Below, piece by piece: positions 42,177-51,660 of a stretch of DNA of 53,943 nucleotides. The DNA is from Alphaproteobacteria bacterium (GTDB lineage Bacteria > Pseudomonadota > Alphaproteobacteria > SHNJ01), in the NCBI GenBank assembly GCA_004295055.1, contig SHNJ01000034.1, positions 1 through 53,943 on the forward strand, in the 5' to 3' direction. The notes beneath the pieces were generated by a model that was not told the origin of the DNA, searched no databases, and saw only the letters and a list, made by a program, of their open reading frames with translations. The position numbers and the translations under genes are program-made. The stretch's first letter is position 1; the number at the start of each line of letters is the position of its first letter.

Positions 42177-42202
42177 AAACCCTTTGTGAAAACAAAGGGT
42201 TT
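42177..42202 (+). terminator. Rho-independent terminator after the secreted protein gene
   Basis: 11-bp stem AAACCCTTTGT/ACAAAGGGTTT (42177-42187 with 42192-42202) followed by a T tract. Confidence 0.9.
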
Positions 42203-42208
42203 TTTTAT

Positions 42209-43354
42209 TTATGCTGATGCAGCGGATTGTTCCAGTTTGATCCGTTCACTGGCGCGCAACTTTGTACTTTCGGACTTTAACTGGCCGCATGCCGCCAGAA
42301 TATCGCGGCCGCGCGGGGTACGAATGGGCGCGGAAATACCGGCCTGATATACGATTTCGGAAAATTCCTGAATTACTTCCCAATCCGAACATTCATAATC
42401 CGTTCCCGGCCAAGGGTTGAATGGGATTAAATTGACCTTGGACGGCATATCCTTGATCAAACGCACCAATTCCCGCGCATCGGCGGCGGAATCATTCACG
42501 CCTTTCAGCATGACATATTCAAACGTGATACGGCGCGCATTGTTTGCACCCGGATAATCTTTACAGGCTTGCAGCAAATCCTTGATCGGGTATTTTTTAT
42601 TCAGCGGCACCAGAATATTGCGCACATCGTCGCGCACCGCATGCAACGACACCGCCAGGTTTGTTCCGATTTCTTCGCCGCATTTTTGCATCATCGGCAC
42701 AACGCCGGATGTCGACAGCGTGATTTTACGTTTGGATAGCGAGATACCGTGGCTGTCCATCACGATATGCAAAGCCTGTTTGACATTGTCGAAATTATAC
42801 AGCGGTTCGCCCATGCCCATCATCACGATATTCGATAAAAGACGCCCATCCATAGGCGATGGCCATTCGCCCAGCGAATCGCGGCAGACCATAATTTGCG
42901 CCAGAATCTCGCCTGGCGTCAAATTGCGTACCAATTTTTGCGTGCCGGTGTGGCAGAATTTACAAGTCAACGTGCAGCCCACCTGAGACGACACGCATAA
43001 TGTGCCGCGATCGTCATCAGGAATAAAAACGCTTTCTATTTCATTTCCATCCGGCAAGCGCAGCAGCCATTTGCGCGTACCATCGTTGGAAATCTGCTCC
43101 ATGGAAATTTGCGGACGGTCCAGCACATAATGTTTGGCCAGCAAATCCCTCACCGGCTTGGCAAGATCGGTCATGCCTTCGAAATTTTTGGCGCCCCTAT
43201 GGTAAATCCAATGCCATAATTGTTTCGCGCGGAAACGCGGCAAATCGTGCGAAGCCAGTTCCGAAACCAGCTCGTCCAAACTTTTACCAATAAGATTTTT
43301 ACGCCCGTCAAACGCCGTGTCTGGCGCTATCAAAGCTGTCGTGCAACCTGCCAT
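42209..43354 (-). CDS. rlmN: 23S rRNA/tRNA adenine-C2 methyltransferase RlmN
   Basis: Radical-SAM enzyme that methylates C2 of A2503 in 23S rRNA and A37 in some tRNAs. 381 residues with the radical-SAM Cys motif ([12 protein letters not shown]), [34 protein letters not shown] and a late conserved Cys ([10 protein letters not shown]) that forms the covalent intermediate. C-terminal residues are basic and unstructured. Monocistronic. Confidence 0.96.
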   Translation of the reverse strand: MAGCTTALIAPDTAFDGRKNLIGKSLDELVSELASHDLPRFRAKQLWHWIYHRGAKNFEGMTDLAKPVRDLLAKHYVLDRPQISMEQISNDGTRKWLLRLPDGNEIESVFIPDDDRGTLCVSSQVGCTLTCKFCHTGTQKLVRNLTPGEILAQIMVCRDSLGEWPSPMDGRLLSNIVMMGMGEPLYNFDNVKQALHIVMDSHGISLSKRKITLSTSGVVPMMQKCGEEIGTNLAVSLHAVRDDVRNILVPLNKKYPIKDLLQACKDYPGANNARRITFEYVMLKGVNDSAADARELVRLIKDMPSKVNLIPFNPWPGTDYECSDWEVIQEFSEIVYQAGISAPIRTPRGRDILAACGQLKSESTKLRASERIKLEQSAASA

Positions 43355-43475
43355 TATTAAACTCGTTATTATTAGTGTAATATTATTACTATAATTGCTC
43401 CTTTTTGTCTACAAACTAATATGATAATATTGCCCAATAAAATAAACTAAAAAAAAGTCCTGGAGACGTGTACGA

Positions 43476-44102
43476 ATGGCTACTAAAGCCCAAAGACGGA
43501 AACCCCCAGCCTCGGCGGCCCGTGTGAAACATCCTCAAGATTATGCGTTAATGCAACGCGTGGCGGCGAATGACAGTGCAGCAGTAGAAGAACTTTCCCA
43601 AAAGTTTAAGCCTTTAATTCTTAATGTCGCTTGTAAAAGAGGTTTTCGCAACGAACAAGAAGATGTGTTGCAGGAAGTTCTGGTAAAAGCTTGGAAAACT
43701 GCCGGGAGATACGATGGCAATCAGTCTAAATTAACCACTTGGATGTTTCGCATAGTGGATCGTCATACAATCGACCTTCTTAAAAGCAGAAACACTCTAT
43801 CGAGAAGTGCTAGAAAAACATGTTCGCTGAATGGGTCTCAAATAGTTTCTGCCTCTACCGCTGCCGCGCCGGTGGATTTCCATCTGGCAGACTTGTTAAA
43901 TAGAGCGCCTATTGCAGATCATGAACGCGAAATATTGGGTTTATATTACGGAGCGGGGATGGGTTTTTCCACTATTGCTGCAATGACTGGCTATACAACG
44001 CCCGGCGCCAAATCCGTCGGTCATCGGGCCTTGCAAAAAATAAAACACATGCCTGAAGTAAGGAGAAATATTAATGGAGGCAGAATAAAAACCCGTTCCT
44101 AA
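43476..44102 (+). CDS. ECF-like sigma factor
   Basis: 208 residues. Sigma region 2: AVEELSQKFKPLI, EDVLQEVLVKAWKTAGRYDG and TTWMFRIVDRHTIDLLKS. Region 4-like helix-turn-helix: ADHEREILGLYYGAGMGFSTIAAMTGYTTPGAKSVGHRALQKI. The N-terminus is basic and the spacer between regions 2 and 4 is about 45 residues. No anti-sigma factor gene is next to it; the next gene converges 7 bp away. Targets and stimulus unknown. Confidence 0.8.
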   Translation: MATKAQRRKPPASAARVKHPQDYALMQRVAANDSAAVEELSQKFKPLILNVACKRGFRNEQEDVLQEVLVKAWKTAGRYDGNQSKLTTWMFRIVDRHTIDLLKSRNTLSRSARKTCSLNGSQIVSASTAAAPVDFHLADLLNRAPIADHEREILGLYYGAGMGFSTIAAMTGYTTPGAKSVGHRALQKIKHMPEVRRNINGGRIKTRS

Positions 44103-44109
44103 TATAAAA

Positions 44110-46107
44110 TTAGGATTTCAATTCCGCCAAATCCTTGAAATATTCCAGCGCCTCGGCATTGGCTAAGGCCTCTTTATTTTTTACCGGCCGTCCGTGAATC
44201 ACTTCGCGCACCGCGAGTTCGACAATTTTTCCGGATTTAGTACGTGGAATGTCGGCAACCGGAATAATTTTTCCGGGCACATGGCGCGGACTGGCGTTAT
44301 TGCGGATTTGGGTGGATATTTTTTTCTTCAATTCGTCGTCCAGCGCAACGCCATCGCGCAGTTTCACGAATAAAATTACCCGCACATCATTATCCCATTC
44401 CTGGCCGACCACCAGGCTTTCAATAACCTCGTCCAGCTGTTCCACTTGGCGGTAAATTTCCGCAGTGCCAATCCGTACGCCGCCGGGATTTAACACCGCA
44501 TCGGACCTGCCGTAAATGACGAATCCGCCGCGCGGCGTTTTTTCGGCATAATCGCCATGGCACCAGATATTCGGGAAATGCGCGAAATAAGCACCGTGAT
44601 ATTTGGCCCGGTCTTTGTCGTTCCAAAAATAAATCGGCATGCTGGGAAAAGATTTCTGGCAAACCAATTCACCCTTTTCACCGATAACCGGCTTACCGTC
44701 ATCGTTATAAACCGCCATATCGAGCCCCAATCCCGCCACTTGAATTTCGCCGCGATACACAGGACTGATCGGGCTGCCCAAAACAAAACAGGATATGATA
44801 TCGGTGCCGCCCGATATGGAAGATAGACAAATGTCGGATTTAATCCGGTCATACACAAACTCAAATCCTTCGGGACTTAATGGCGATCCGGTCGACGTAA
44901 TCAATTTCAGATTGGATAAATCATGGGTTTTCGACGGGGTTAAATTCAATTTGGCCACTGCATCGATATATTTAGCGGCTGTGCCGAATACGGTCGCTTT
45001 CTGATCGGCGAGAAAATTGAAAATAATCTGACCCTTATTTTGAAACGGGAATCCGTCGAACAACAGCAACGCGGCGCGGCTGGCCAACGCGGTAACCAAC
45101 CAATTCCACATCATCCACCCACAAGTCGTATAATAAAATACGCGGTCACCCGGTTTAATATCGCACTGTAATTGATGTTCTTTCATCAATTGGATCAATG
45201 TACCGCCCTGCCCGTGCACAATGCATTTCGGAACACCGGTAGTGCCAGATGAAAACATGATGAACAGCGGGTGATTGAATGGCAACCGCGCAAATTCGAT
45301 TGGCTTGTCCGAACCGGTTTTAGCGATATCGGTGAACAAAACCGCATTCTTTAATCCCGTTAAATCCGGGTTTGGATTGGTATAAGGAATGACGATAACG
45401 CGTTCGATACTGGGCATTTGGGCTACTATTTCCCGGGCTTTTTCCAGGCAATCGATCGCCTGGCCTTTGTAATAATACCCATCGACGGTGACAAAAACTT
45501 TGGGCTCTATTTGACCGAAACGGTCCAACACCCCTTGCGTGCCAAAATCCGGAGAACATGACGACCACACCGCCCCAAGGCTGGAAGTTGCCAGCATGGC
45601 TATAACGGTTTCAGCCATATTGCCGACATAGGCTGCGACACGATCGCCCGGCTTAATGCCCGATTTTTTTAAATAATGATGCACACCGGCGGTCTGACGA
45701 TATAAATCATCAAAACTGAAACTGCTTTTAACTTTCTCTTCGCCCCAGAAAACGATCGCTTGTTCCGACCCGCGATGGCGTAACAAATTTTCGGCGTAAT
45801 TCAAACTGGCTTCGGGGAAAAAATTGCTTTGCTCCATTACATCTGGATTGTTCAAAATTATTTTGCCCTTATCCCCGATAATGCCGAAAAAATCCCAGGC
45901 CCTGGACCAAAAATCCTCGCGTCTATCGACGCTCCATTGCCATAAATCGGCGTAATTTTGCAAATTCAGACGGAAATCGCGGTTTACTTCCTGCATAAAC
46001 CGGGTAATCAACGCGGATTGCTTTTTCGCTTCCGTCGGCTGCCATAACATTGGCGGGTTTGTTTGCGAAGGATCGGTTTGCGTCATTGATGTCGCGGTTT
46101 TTGCCAT
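44110..46107 (-). CDS. acetoacetyl-CoA synthetase (acetoacetate-CoA ligase)
   Basis: Adenylate-forming enzyme activating acetoacetate, often with polyhydroxybutyrate/ketone metabolism. 665 residues: IMFSSGTTGVPKCIVHGQGG (AMP-binding P-loop), YTTCGWMMWNWLV, GGTDIISCFVLGSP, FHGDY-like NIWCHGDYAE, GRSDAVLNPGGVRIGTAEIY and the catalytic Lys in RTKSGKIVELAVREVI. The segments specific to acetoacetyl-CoA synthetase, such as the long N-terminal ACAS-like region and the final KNKEALANPEAL-type stretch, fit better than acetyl-CoA synthetase. It is divergent from the EamA gene; the 100-bp gap holds the promoters. Confidence 0.9.
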   Translation of the reverse strand: MAKTATSMTQTDPSQTNPPMLWQPTEAKKQSALITRFMQEVNRDFRLNLQNYADLWQWSVDRREDFWSRAWDFFGIIGDKGKIILNNPDVMEQSNFFPEASLNYAENLLRHRGSEQAIVFWGEEKVKSSFSFDDLYRQTAGVHHYLKKSGIKPGDRVAAYVGNMAETVIAMLATSSLGAVWSSCSPDFGTQGVLDRFGQIEPKVFVTVDGYYYKGQAIDCLEKAREIVAQMPSIERVIVIPYTNPNPDLTGLKNAVLFTDIAKTGSDKPIEFARLPFNHPLFIMFSSGTTGVPKCIVHGQGGTLIQLMKEHQLQCDIKPGDRVFYYTTCGWMMWNWLVTALASRAALLLFDGFPFQNKGQIIFNFLADQKATVFGTAAKYIDAVAKLNLTPSKTHDLSNLKLITSTGSPLSPEGFEFVYDRIKSDICLSSISGGTDIISCFVLGSPISPVYRGEIQVAGLGLDMAVYNDDGKPVIGEKGELVCQKSFPSMPIYFWNDKDRAKYHGAYFAHFPNIWCHGDYAEKTPRGGFVIYGRSDAVLNPGGVRIGTAEIYRQVEQLDEVIESLVVGQEWDNDVRVILFVKLRDGVALDDELKKKISTQIRNNASPRHVPGKIIPVADIPRTKSGKIVELAVREVIHGRPVKNKEALANAEALEYFKDLAELKS

Positions 46108-46208
46108 GGCGGATTTATATGAATGATCGGTGGTTGAAAATTGCCGGAAATTATAGTCCTATGTTTATTCGTTTTACGGCAAAATAACCGATATTTAAAG
46201 GCATAATC

Positions 46209-47117
46209 GTGCAGGCAGTCACCGCTTATTGGATGCGTTTTACCCCCCGAACACGCTCTATTTTGTGGAATTTGCTGTCTGGCGTGCTGTTTTCGGTGAT
46301 GAGCACCTTGGTAAAATACACCGGCCAGCAATTGCCCAGCATCGAAGTGGTCTTTGGCCGCAGCATATTCGGATTATTATTTATTTTTCCATTTATTTTA
46401 TATTTCGGGCCGAAACAGGTATTCGTTACCGACCGGTGGAAACTGCAATTGGTCCGATGCCTGATCGGCACTCTGGCGATGACCTGCACATTCTATTCTT
46501 TGGCCAAACTGCCGATGGTAGACGTGACGGCCATCAATTTTTCGAAACCTATTTATATTTTATTGATCGCGGCGATTTTTCTGCGCGAACGTGTCCGCCC
46601 GATACAATTTATTCTGACCATTATCGGATTTATCGGAATTCTGGTTATTTTGCGCCCGGCGCCGGAAACTTTCGATGCCAATTATCTGATCGCGGTATTC
46701 GCCGCCGTCTTGGTGGCTTTTGCCATTACCATAGTTAAAGAATTAACCGACAGCGAAACGCCTTTTTCTGTACTGGCCTGGTTCAGTTTATTATCGACCG
46801 CTATCTCGCTGCCTCTGGCAATATATTTCTGGCAAGAACCGACGCCGCGCCAATGGATCGAACTGGTATCGACGGGATTTGTAGGCATTATCGCCCAATT
46901 CTGCGTTATTCGTTCTTATGCGCTTGCCCCGGCAAGTTATCTGGCGCCGCTAGGATATATCAATATCTTCTATACCGGTTTTTTCGGATTTATGGTTTTC
47001 GGCCACGTGCCTGACGCGCCCAGTATTATAGGCGCCGTTATAATTATGGGCAGCACGTTTTATTTAATGCGCAAGGGAGGAAAGCGGCGCGAAATCGTCG
47101 AAGATCAAACCAATTGA
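46209..47117 (+). CDS. EamA/DMT-family inner-membrane transporter
   Basis: 302 residues, about ten hydrophobic segments in two EamA repeats ([32 protein letters not shown] in the first; [23 protein letters not shown] in the second). GTG at 46209 has AAAGG eight bases upstream; no better ATG. Family members export metabolites such as amino acids; substrate unknown. The 3' end overlaps the convergent pterin dehydratase gene by 13 bp. Confidence 0.85.
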   Translation: MQAVTAYWMRFTPRTRSILWNLLSGVLFSVMSTLVKYTGQQLPSIEVVFGRSIFGLLFIFPFILYFGPKQVFVTDRWKLQLVRCLIGTLAMTCTFYSLAKLPMVDVTAINFSKPIYILLIAAIFLRERVRPIQFILTIIGFIGILVILRPAPETFDANYLIAVFAAVLVAFAITIVKELTDSETPFSVLAWFSLLSTAISLPLAIYFWQEPTPRQWIELVSTGFVGIIAQFCVIRSYALAPASYLAPLGYINIFYTGFFGFMVFGHVPDAPSIIGAVIIMGSTFYLMRKGGKRREIVEDQTN

Positions 47118-47395
47118 TCCATTGCCGCGGCAAGCTTAACATCTTTCTCGCTCAGTCCGCCGCAATCATGCGTCGTCAACAGAACATCGACACGATTATA
47201 AACATTGAACCATTCGGGATGATGATTCATTTTCTCCGCTACCAAAGCGCAGCGGTTCATGAATCCCCAAGCCTCGTTAAAGTTTTTAAATTTAAATTCC
47301 TTGGCAATTGCATCCCGATCGGCGCGATACTGCCAGCCTTTTAATTCTGCTAAGGCTTTGTCGCGCGCATTGGAATCCAGTTTTACGGGTGGCAT
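47105..47395 (-). CDS. pterin-4a-carbinolamine dehydratase
   Basis: Recycles the tetrahydropterin cofactor of aromatic amino acid hydroxylases. 96 residues; ATG at 47395 follows AAGGAG. Family pattern: [29 protein letters not shown] followed by [20 protein letters not shown], with the His-His-Pro-Glu-Trp active-site segment. A longer frame to 47545 is rejected on the ribosome-binding site and usual length. No hydroxylase gene is nearby. Confidence 0.95.
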   Translation of the reverse strand: MPPVKLDSNARDKALAELKGWQYRADRDAIAKEFKFKNFNEAWGFMNRCALVAEKMNHHPEWFNVYNRVDVLLTTHDCGGLSEKDVKLAAAMDQLV

Positions 47396-47474
47396 GGAAA
47401 CTCCTTCATTGTTCTGATTAGTGTCTGGAAAAGGGTCCGGATGCAAGCGAAACCAGCCTTGATAGCCCCATAAT

Positions 47475-47495
47475 TTGTATCCCAATAAGATACAA
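47475..47495. promoter_or_regulatory. 7-7-7 inverted repeat between two divergent genes
   Basis: Perfect TTGTATC-N7-GATACAA (arms 47475-47481 and 47489-47495), about 80 bp upstream of the pterin dehydratase start. Same layout as the repeat at 23747-23767. A regulator binding site is the simplest reading. Confidence 0.55.
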
Positions 47496-47638
47496 TCAGG
47501 GCTTGGAAGCCCTTGTTTTCCGGCAGTGGAACGCACTTCGCCCAAAATAATTCATAAAATGCCAGCTATTAACGGTCTGTTCATGGCCCCTATTTATTCT
47601 GGAAATAAGAGAGAGCAATAACAAAGGAAGACCCCATT

Positions 47639-47875
47639 ATGTATTACGACTACGGCTTTGGTTCTTGGAAATTGGCATTGTCTTTGGCCATGATGATCAA
47701 CATATCGATGTTGGTCGGATTGACTCAACGCGATTCGATGTTCGAATTATTCAGCGATCTACGCACCATTCGTAAAGCCGCCGTCGAAATCAAAAAACAT
47801 GAACCCGATGCCATTCGTTGGCATAATGAATTGGCCAATGTAGATAAAATCGCCACCGAAGCGGCCGGCCAATAA
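47639..47875 (+). CDS. small membrane protein of unknown function
   Basis: 78 residues; one N-terminal membrane helix (about 8-28, GSWKLALSLAMMINISMLVGL), then a helical, charged tail. ATG at 47639 is preceded by AAAGGAAG. No domain recognised. It abuts the convergent sirtuin gene (no gap). Unknown function. Confidence 0.6.
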   Translation: MYYDYGFGSWKLALSLAMMINISMLVGLTQRDSMFELFSDLRTIRKAAVEIKKHEPDAIRWHNELANVDKIATEAAGQ

Positions 47876-48607
47876 TTATTTTCCAGTTAATATTTTTTCG
47901 ACCAATTGCGGTACCGTCTCGCTAGCAGGGCCGATAATATATTCATCGAAATAATACGAACTGTCGGATCGTTCCAGGTTTACTTCCATAGCGCGGATGC
48001 ACCCATGGGCTTTGGCTTCGGCAACAAATCCAGCCGCCGGATAAACTGTTCCCGATGTGCCGATAGAAATGAATAAATCGCAATCGGCAAGGCGCGTGTA
48101 TATCTCATCCATGGCATAAGGCATTTCACCGAACCAGACGATATTGGGGCGCACGCTGCCTTTGGTACCGCATTTATGGCAAACCATATCGGTATTAAGA
48201 TCGTGATTGATTTCTTCGACGACACCGCATTTGGTGCAAAGCGATTCCAGCAATCGCCCATGCATTTGAATGATGCCATCCGGCAGGTCCAAGGCGGCAG
48301 CGGCGCGATTATGCAAATTATCGATGTTTTGCGTAACCAAAGTTACATCGCCGTTCCATTCTTTCATCAATTTTGCGATCGCATGATGGGCTGGATTCGG
48401 CTGTACTTTGGGATCCTGCAATTGCTGGCGGCGGCCATTGTAAAATTCATGCACCAGCGCGGGATTGCGGTCAAATCCTTCCGGAGTAGCCACGTTCTCA
48501 ATTTTGTATTTTGCCCATATTCCGCCTTTATCCCGGAATGTATCCAGACCCGATTCTTTGGACACCCCTGCCCCGGTTAAAATAAAAATGTGGCCGCCGG
48601 ATTTCAT
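47876..48607 (-). CDS. cobB: NAD-dependent protein deacylase (sirtuin, CobB-like)
   Basis: Removes acyl groups from lysines using NAD. 243 residues: GAGVSKESGLDTFRDK (NAD-binding), TQNIDNLHNRA, QMHGRL with the catalytic His, zinc-binding Cys pairs (CTKCG and CHKCG) and NIVWFGEMPY, GTSGTVYPAAG. Bacterial CobB type. Its first codon overlaps the end of the ThpR gene by 4 bp, so the two are co-transcribed with coupled translation. Confidence 0.95.
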   Translation of the reverse strand: MKSGGHIFILTGAGVSKESGLDTFRDKGGIWAKYKIENVATPEGFDRNPALVHEFYNGRRQQLQDPKVQPNPAHHAIAKLMKEWNGDVTLVTQNIDNLHNRAAAALDLPDGIIQMHGRLLESLCTKCGVVEEINHDLNTDMVCHKCGTKGSVRPNIVWFGEMPYAMDEIYTRLADCDLFISIGTSGTVYPAAGFVAEAKAHGCIRAMEVNLERSDSSYYFDEYIIGPASETVPQLVEKILTGK

Positions 48608-49143
48608 GATTGCAGCGGATAGGTGGCTTCGGGAATATAGATCCGGCCATTATTGCCGGCGCTGGATGAAAATAACGCAAATTCGTTTACTTCGAATGGC
48701 TGACTGCGGAAGTTATCATGGTTCACTAAATAACTTTCAACCCAATCGATTGGCGCGCGGTTCAATTTCGCCAATGTAACATGCGGCGTAAAGCGGCGAT
48801 GATCGGGTTCGATGCCGCTGCGCACAACCGCCGATTCCACTTTGTCCCGTAAATGATACAAAGCATCATTGCGTTCCACGCCTGCCCAGATCGTATGCGC
48901 CTTTTCCATCGTGCCAAACTGCCCAACGCCTTTTAATTCCAGGGTCAGAGCGCGGGCATTGATCGCGGCCAAGTTAGCATCCAAATCTTCCGCCTTGCCA
49001 TTATCAATTTCACCAATAAAACGCAGTGTTAAATGAAACCCGTCTGGATTTACCCATTTCGCGCCAGGAATTCCGGCGCACATGTTGCGCAGGGTAAAAT
49101 TAATCGCTTCTGGAAAGTGGATGCCGACAAATAAACGCAACAT
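48604..49143 (-). CDS. thpR: RNA 2',3'-cyclic phosphodiesterase (2'-5' RNA ligase family, ThpR)
   Basis: 179 residues with two HxTx motifs (HLTLRFIGE and HVTLAKL) of the 2H phosphoesterase fold, and typical FVGIHFPEAI start and PHVTLAK strand. The family hydrolyses RNA 2',3'-cyclic phosphates in vitro and was first known for 2'-5' ligation. Overlaps cobB by 4 bp. Confidence 0.92.
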   Translation of the reverse strand: MLRLFVGIHFPEAINFTLRNMCAGIPGAKWVNPDGFHLTLRFIGEIDNGKAEDLDANLAAINARALTLELKGVGQFGTMEKAHTIWAGVERNDALYHLRDKVESAVVRSGIEPDHRRFTPHVTLAKLNRAPIDWVESYLVNHDNFRSQPFEVNEFALFSSSAGNNGRIYIPEATYPLQS

Positions 49144-49240
49144 AGGTAAGTTCTTTACAGTAAAATATTTTCAATTTTTACATATGGGACGATGTAAAGT
49201 ATATCAAAAAACCGATCGTTAGAATTAAACAATAATATCC

Positions 49241-49273
49241 GGCTTTGCGCGCATGCAATATTGCCGCAAAGCC
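49241..49273. promoter_or_regulatory. hairpin in the intergenic region before the Bax-inhibitor gene
   Basis: Perfect 9-bp arms GGCTTTGCG (49241-49249) and CGCAAAGCC (49265-49273) with a 15-nt loop, in the 217-bp gap between the divergent ThpR and Bax-inhibitor genes. May be an operator or leader structure; no T tract follows on either strand. Confidence 0.35.
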
Positions 49274-49360
49274 TTAATCCTGCCGTTTTTACGCGCCGAT
49301 TTTGCTTGAAAATCCTGCAAAATATCCCACATTAAAGAAAGTAAATAAAAGGAGTTTTAC

Positions 49361-50080
49361 ATGGAACGTGATTACACACAATTCGGCAGCGGGTCTGCCA
49401 GCAATGCGATTGCGCAAGGAATTGACGCAGGCTTACGCGGATTTATGATTCGTGTTTATAATTATATGATGGGCGCTTTGGCGCTTACAGGCATTATCGC
49501 TTACTATGTGGGCAACAACCAGCTTATGGTTGAAAATATGGCCGCTTCCGGATTTATGTGGGTGATTTTACTGGCCCCAATCGGATTGGTGCTGTTTCTT
49601 AGCTTTCGTTTACACGCCATATCCCTGGCCACGGCGCAATTTGTATTCTGGCTGTTCGCCGGCTTAATTGGACTTAGCCTCGCCCCAATTTTCCAAGTCT
49701 TTACCCAGGAAAGCATCGCCCGTACATTCTTCATTACCGCTGGAACTTTTGGCGGCATGAGCTTGCTGGGCTATACGACCAAACGCGATCTGACTTCGAT
49801 GGGATCGTTCCTGATCATGGGCGTGTGGGGATTAATCCTCGCCTCACTGGTTAATATTTTTGTCGGTAGCACCGCGCTTGGTTTTGCAATTTCTGTATTG
49901 GGCGTTTTGATTTTCACCGGTCTTACCGCCTATGATACGCAAAAAATCAAAGAAAGCTATTTTGCAGACGATAGCGCCGATTTTTCAGGCAAAAAAGCGA
50001 TCATTGGCGCCTTAAATCTGTATATGGATTTTATTAATATCTTTATCCAGTTACTGCGTCTAATGGGCGACCGCCGTTAA
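49361..50080 (+). CDS. Bax inhibitor-1 family membrane protein (YccA-like)
   Basis: 239 residues, seven membrane segments, with the family patterns YNYMMGALALTGIIAYY and FGGMSLLGYTTKRDLTSMG, GLTAYDTQKIKESY. The N-terminal segment SNAIAQGIDAGLRGFMIRVYN resembles alphaproteobacterial YccA/BI-1 homologues. The family includes E. coli YccA, which modulates FtsH, and pH-dependent Ca leak channels; no specific role shown. AAAAGGAG precedes the ATG. Confidence 0.92.
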   Translation: MERDYTQFGSGSASNAIAQGIDAGLRGFMIRVYNYMMGALALTGIIAYYVGNNQLMVENMAASGFMWVILLAPIGLVLFLSFRLHAISLATAQFVFWLFAGLIGLSLAPIFQVFTQESIARTFFITAGTFGGMSLLGYTTKRDLTSMGSFLIMGVWGLILASLVNIFVGSTALGFAISVLGVLIFTGLTAYDTQKIKESYFADDSADFSGKKAIIGALNLYMDFINIFIQLLRLMGDRR

Positions 50081-50101
50081 TACAAAATATACTTTTAATT
50101 T

Positions 50102-50126
50102 AAACCCCACTGAATTAGTGGGGTTT
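50102..50126 (+). terminator. Rho-independent terminator after the Bax-inhibitor gene
   Basis: 10-bp stem AAACCCCACT/AGTGGGGTTT (50102-50111 with 50117-50126) followed by a T tract. Confidence 0.92.
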
Positions 50127-50202
50127 TTTATTGCCAATTACATACAATCATACAGGCCTCGATTCCGGTTTATTAACCCTTGTTGCGTATAATAAATTTG
50201 CA

Positions 50203-51585
50203 ATGACGGCCTATATACCCAGCCTTTTATTGATCGAAGACACGCCAAGTTTGGCGCAGCTTTACAGCGCCTATTTAAAAAAAGAACCATTGCGCCTGAC
50301 GCATGAATCGACCGGTCAAGCCGCATTGGAAAGCATCAAAAAGCAAGCGCCGGATTTAATTTTGTTAGACTTGAATTTACCGGACATGAACGGTCTGGAT
50401 ATTCTGCGCCATGTGATGGAACAAAAACTGCCTTCCATCGTGATTATTATTACCGCGCATGGTTCGATCAATATCGCGGTCGATGCGATGCGCATGGGTT
50501 GTTATGATTTTATTGTAAAACCGTTTACCGAGCATCGTTTGCGCGTTACAGTACGCAATGCTTTGGAACGATTCCGCCTGATTCATATTTTAGAAAAAAT
50601 GCGCGATCAAATCGGCCAAGACCGGTATTGCGGATTTATCGGCGGATCGCCACCAATGCAGGTTGTTTACAAAACCATCGACAACGCCGCCAATTCCAAG
50701 GCTACTATTTTTATCACCGGAGAGTCCGGGACCGGCAAGGAAGTTTGCGCCGACGCCATTCATCGCCGAAGCGGCAGGGCGGCGGCGCCATTTATTGCGC
50801 TTAATTGCGGCGCAATTCCAAGCAATCTTATTGAATCTGAAATTTTCGGCCATGTGAAAGGCGCGTTTACCGGCGCCATCGCCGATCATGCGGGTGCCGC
50901 TTCCCGCGCCCACACCGGCACATTATTTCTGGATGAGATTTGCGAAATGGACCTGAACTTACAGTCCAAATTGCTGCGTTTTATTCAAACCGGCAGTTTT
51001 ACCAAAGTCGGCGGCAGCAAGGTCGAAAATGTCGATGTGCGTTTTATTTGCGCCACGAACAGAGATCCATGGGTCGAGGTCCAGCAAGGTAGATTCCGCG
51101 AAGATTTATATTATCGTTTGATGGTCATTCCAATTGATTTACCGCCGCTGCGGGATCGGGAAGAAGATGTTATTCTGATAGCACGGCACTTCCTTCACAA
51201 ATTTGCCCATGAGGAAAACAAGAAATTCGAGGATTTTGAAAGTGATGTGGAATTGGCCATTTCACATTACGAATGGCCAGGAAACATTCGGCAACTGCAA
51301 AACGTGATCCGCAATATAGTGGTGCTAAACGATGCGCCAAAAGTCACCAAATCCATGTTGCCTGCGCCTTTAAACCAAATATCCGGCGATAATATCGCGC
51401 CAAGCAACGATCCGCGCCCGGACATTGGAATCGCGGCCTTGCGCCAAATTCAGCCTTTGTGGCGGGTGGAAAAAGATACTATCGAGGAAGCTATCGCATT
51501 ATGTGAGGGTAATATTCCAAAAGCCGCCAATCTGCTGGAGGTCAGCCCATCGACCATTTACCGTAAAAAACTAAGTTGGGAATAA
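50203..51585 (+). CDS. sigma-54-dependent response regulator (NtrC/LuxO class)
   Basis: 460 residues from the ATG at 50203; the frame also opens at 50131 via TTG, less likely. Receiver domain with phospho-acceptor Asp56 ([15 protein letters not shown]) and Lys in [13 protein letters not shown]+ domain: Walker A GESGTGKE, the sigma-54 contact loop GAFTGA, Walker [12 protein letters not shown], and [18 protein letters not shown]-terminal Fis-type helix-turn-helix ([21 protein letters not shown]). LuxO is the nearest remembered homologue. No histidine kinase is adjacent, so its partner is unknown. Confidence 0.93.
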   Translation: MTAYIPSLLLIEDTPSLAQLYSAYLKKEPLRLTHESTGQAALESIKKQAPDLILLDLNLPDMNGLDILRHVMEQKLPSIVIIITAHGSINIAVDAMRMGCYDFIVKPFTEHRLRVTVRNALERFRLIHILEKMRDQIGQDRYCGFIGGSPPMQVVYKTIDNAANSKATIFITGESGTGKEVCADAIHRRSGRAAAPFIALNCGAIPSNLIESEIFGHVKGAFTGAIADHAGAASRAHTGTLFLDEICEMDLNLQSKLLRFIQTGSFTKVGGSKVENVDVRFICATNRDPWVEVQQGRFREDLYYRLMVIPIDLPPLRDREEDVILIARHFLHKFAHEENKKFEDFESDVELAISHYEWPGNIRQLQNVIRNIVVLNDAPKVTKSMLPAPLNQISGDNIAPSNDPRPDIGIAALRQIQPLWRVEKDTIEEAIALCEGNIPKAANLLEVSPSTIYRKKLSWE

Positions 51586-51608
51586 ATCAATTTTAAGGAC
51601 AAAGAAAA

Positions 51609-51630
51609 GGGGCACCCTTGCGGGTGCCCC
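51609..51630 (-). terminator. Rho-independent terminator after the surface protein gene
   Basis: 9-bp stem GGGGCACCC/GGGTGCCCC (51609-51617 with 51622-51630), followed on the minus strand by TTTTCTTT. Confidence 0.9.
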
Positions 51631-51660
51631 AATCCTTATGCTGTTTCTACAGCTGGTCGG

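Noticed and set aside
47396-47545. N-terminal extension of the pterin dehydratase
   Set aside because: The start at 47395 has a good ribosome-binding site and gives the normal family length; the extension contains the inverted repeat instead.
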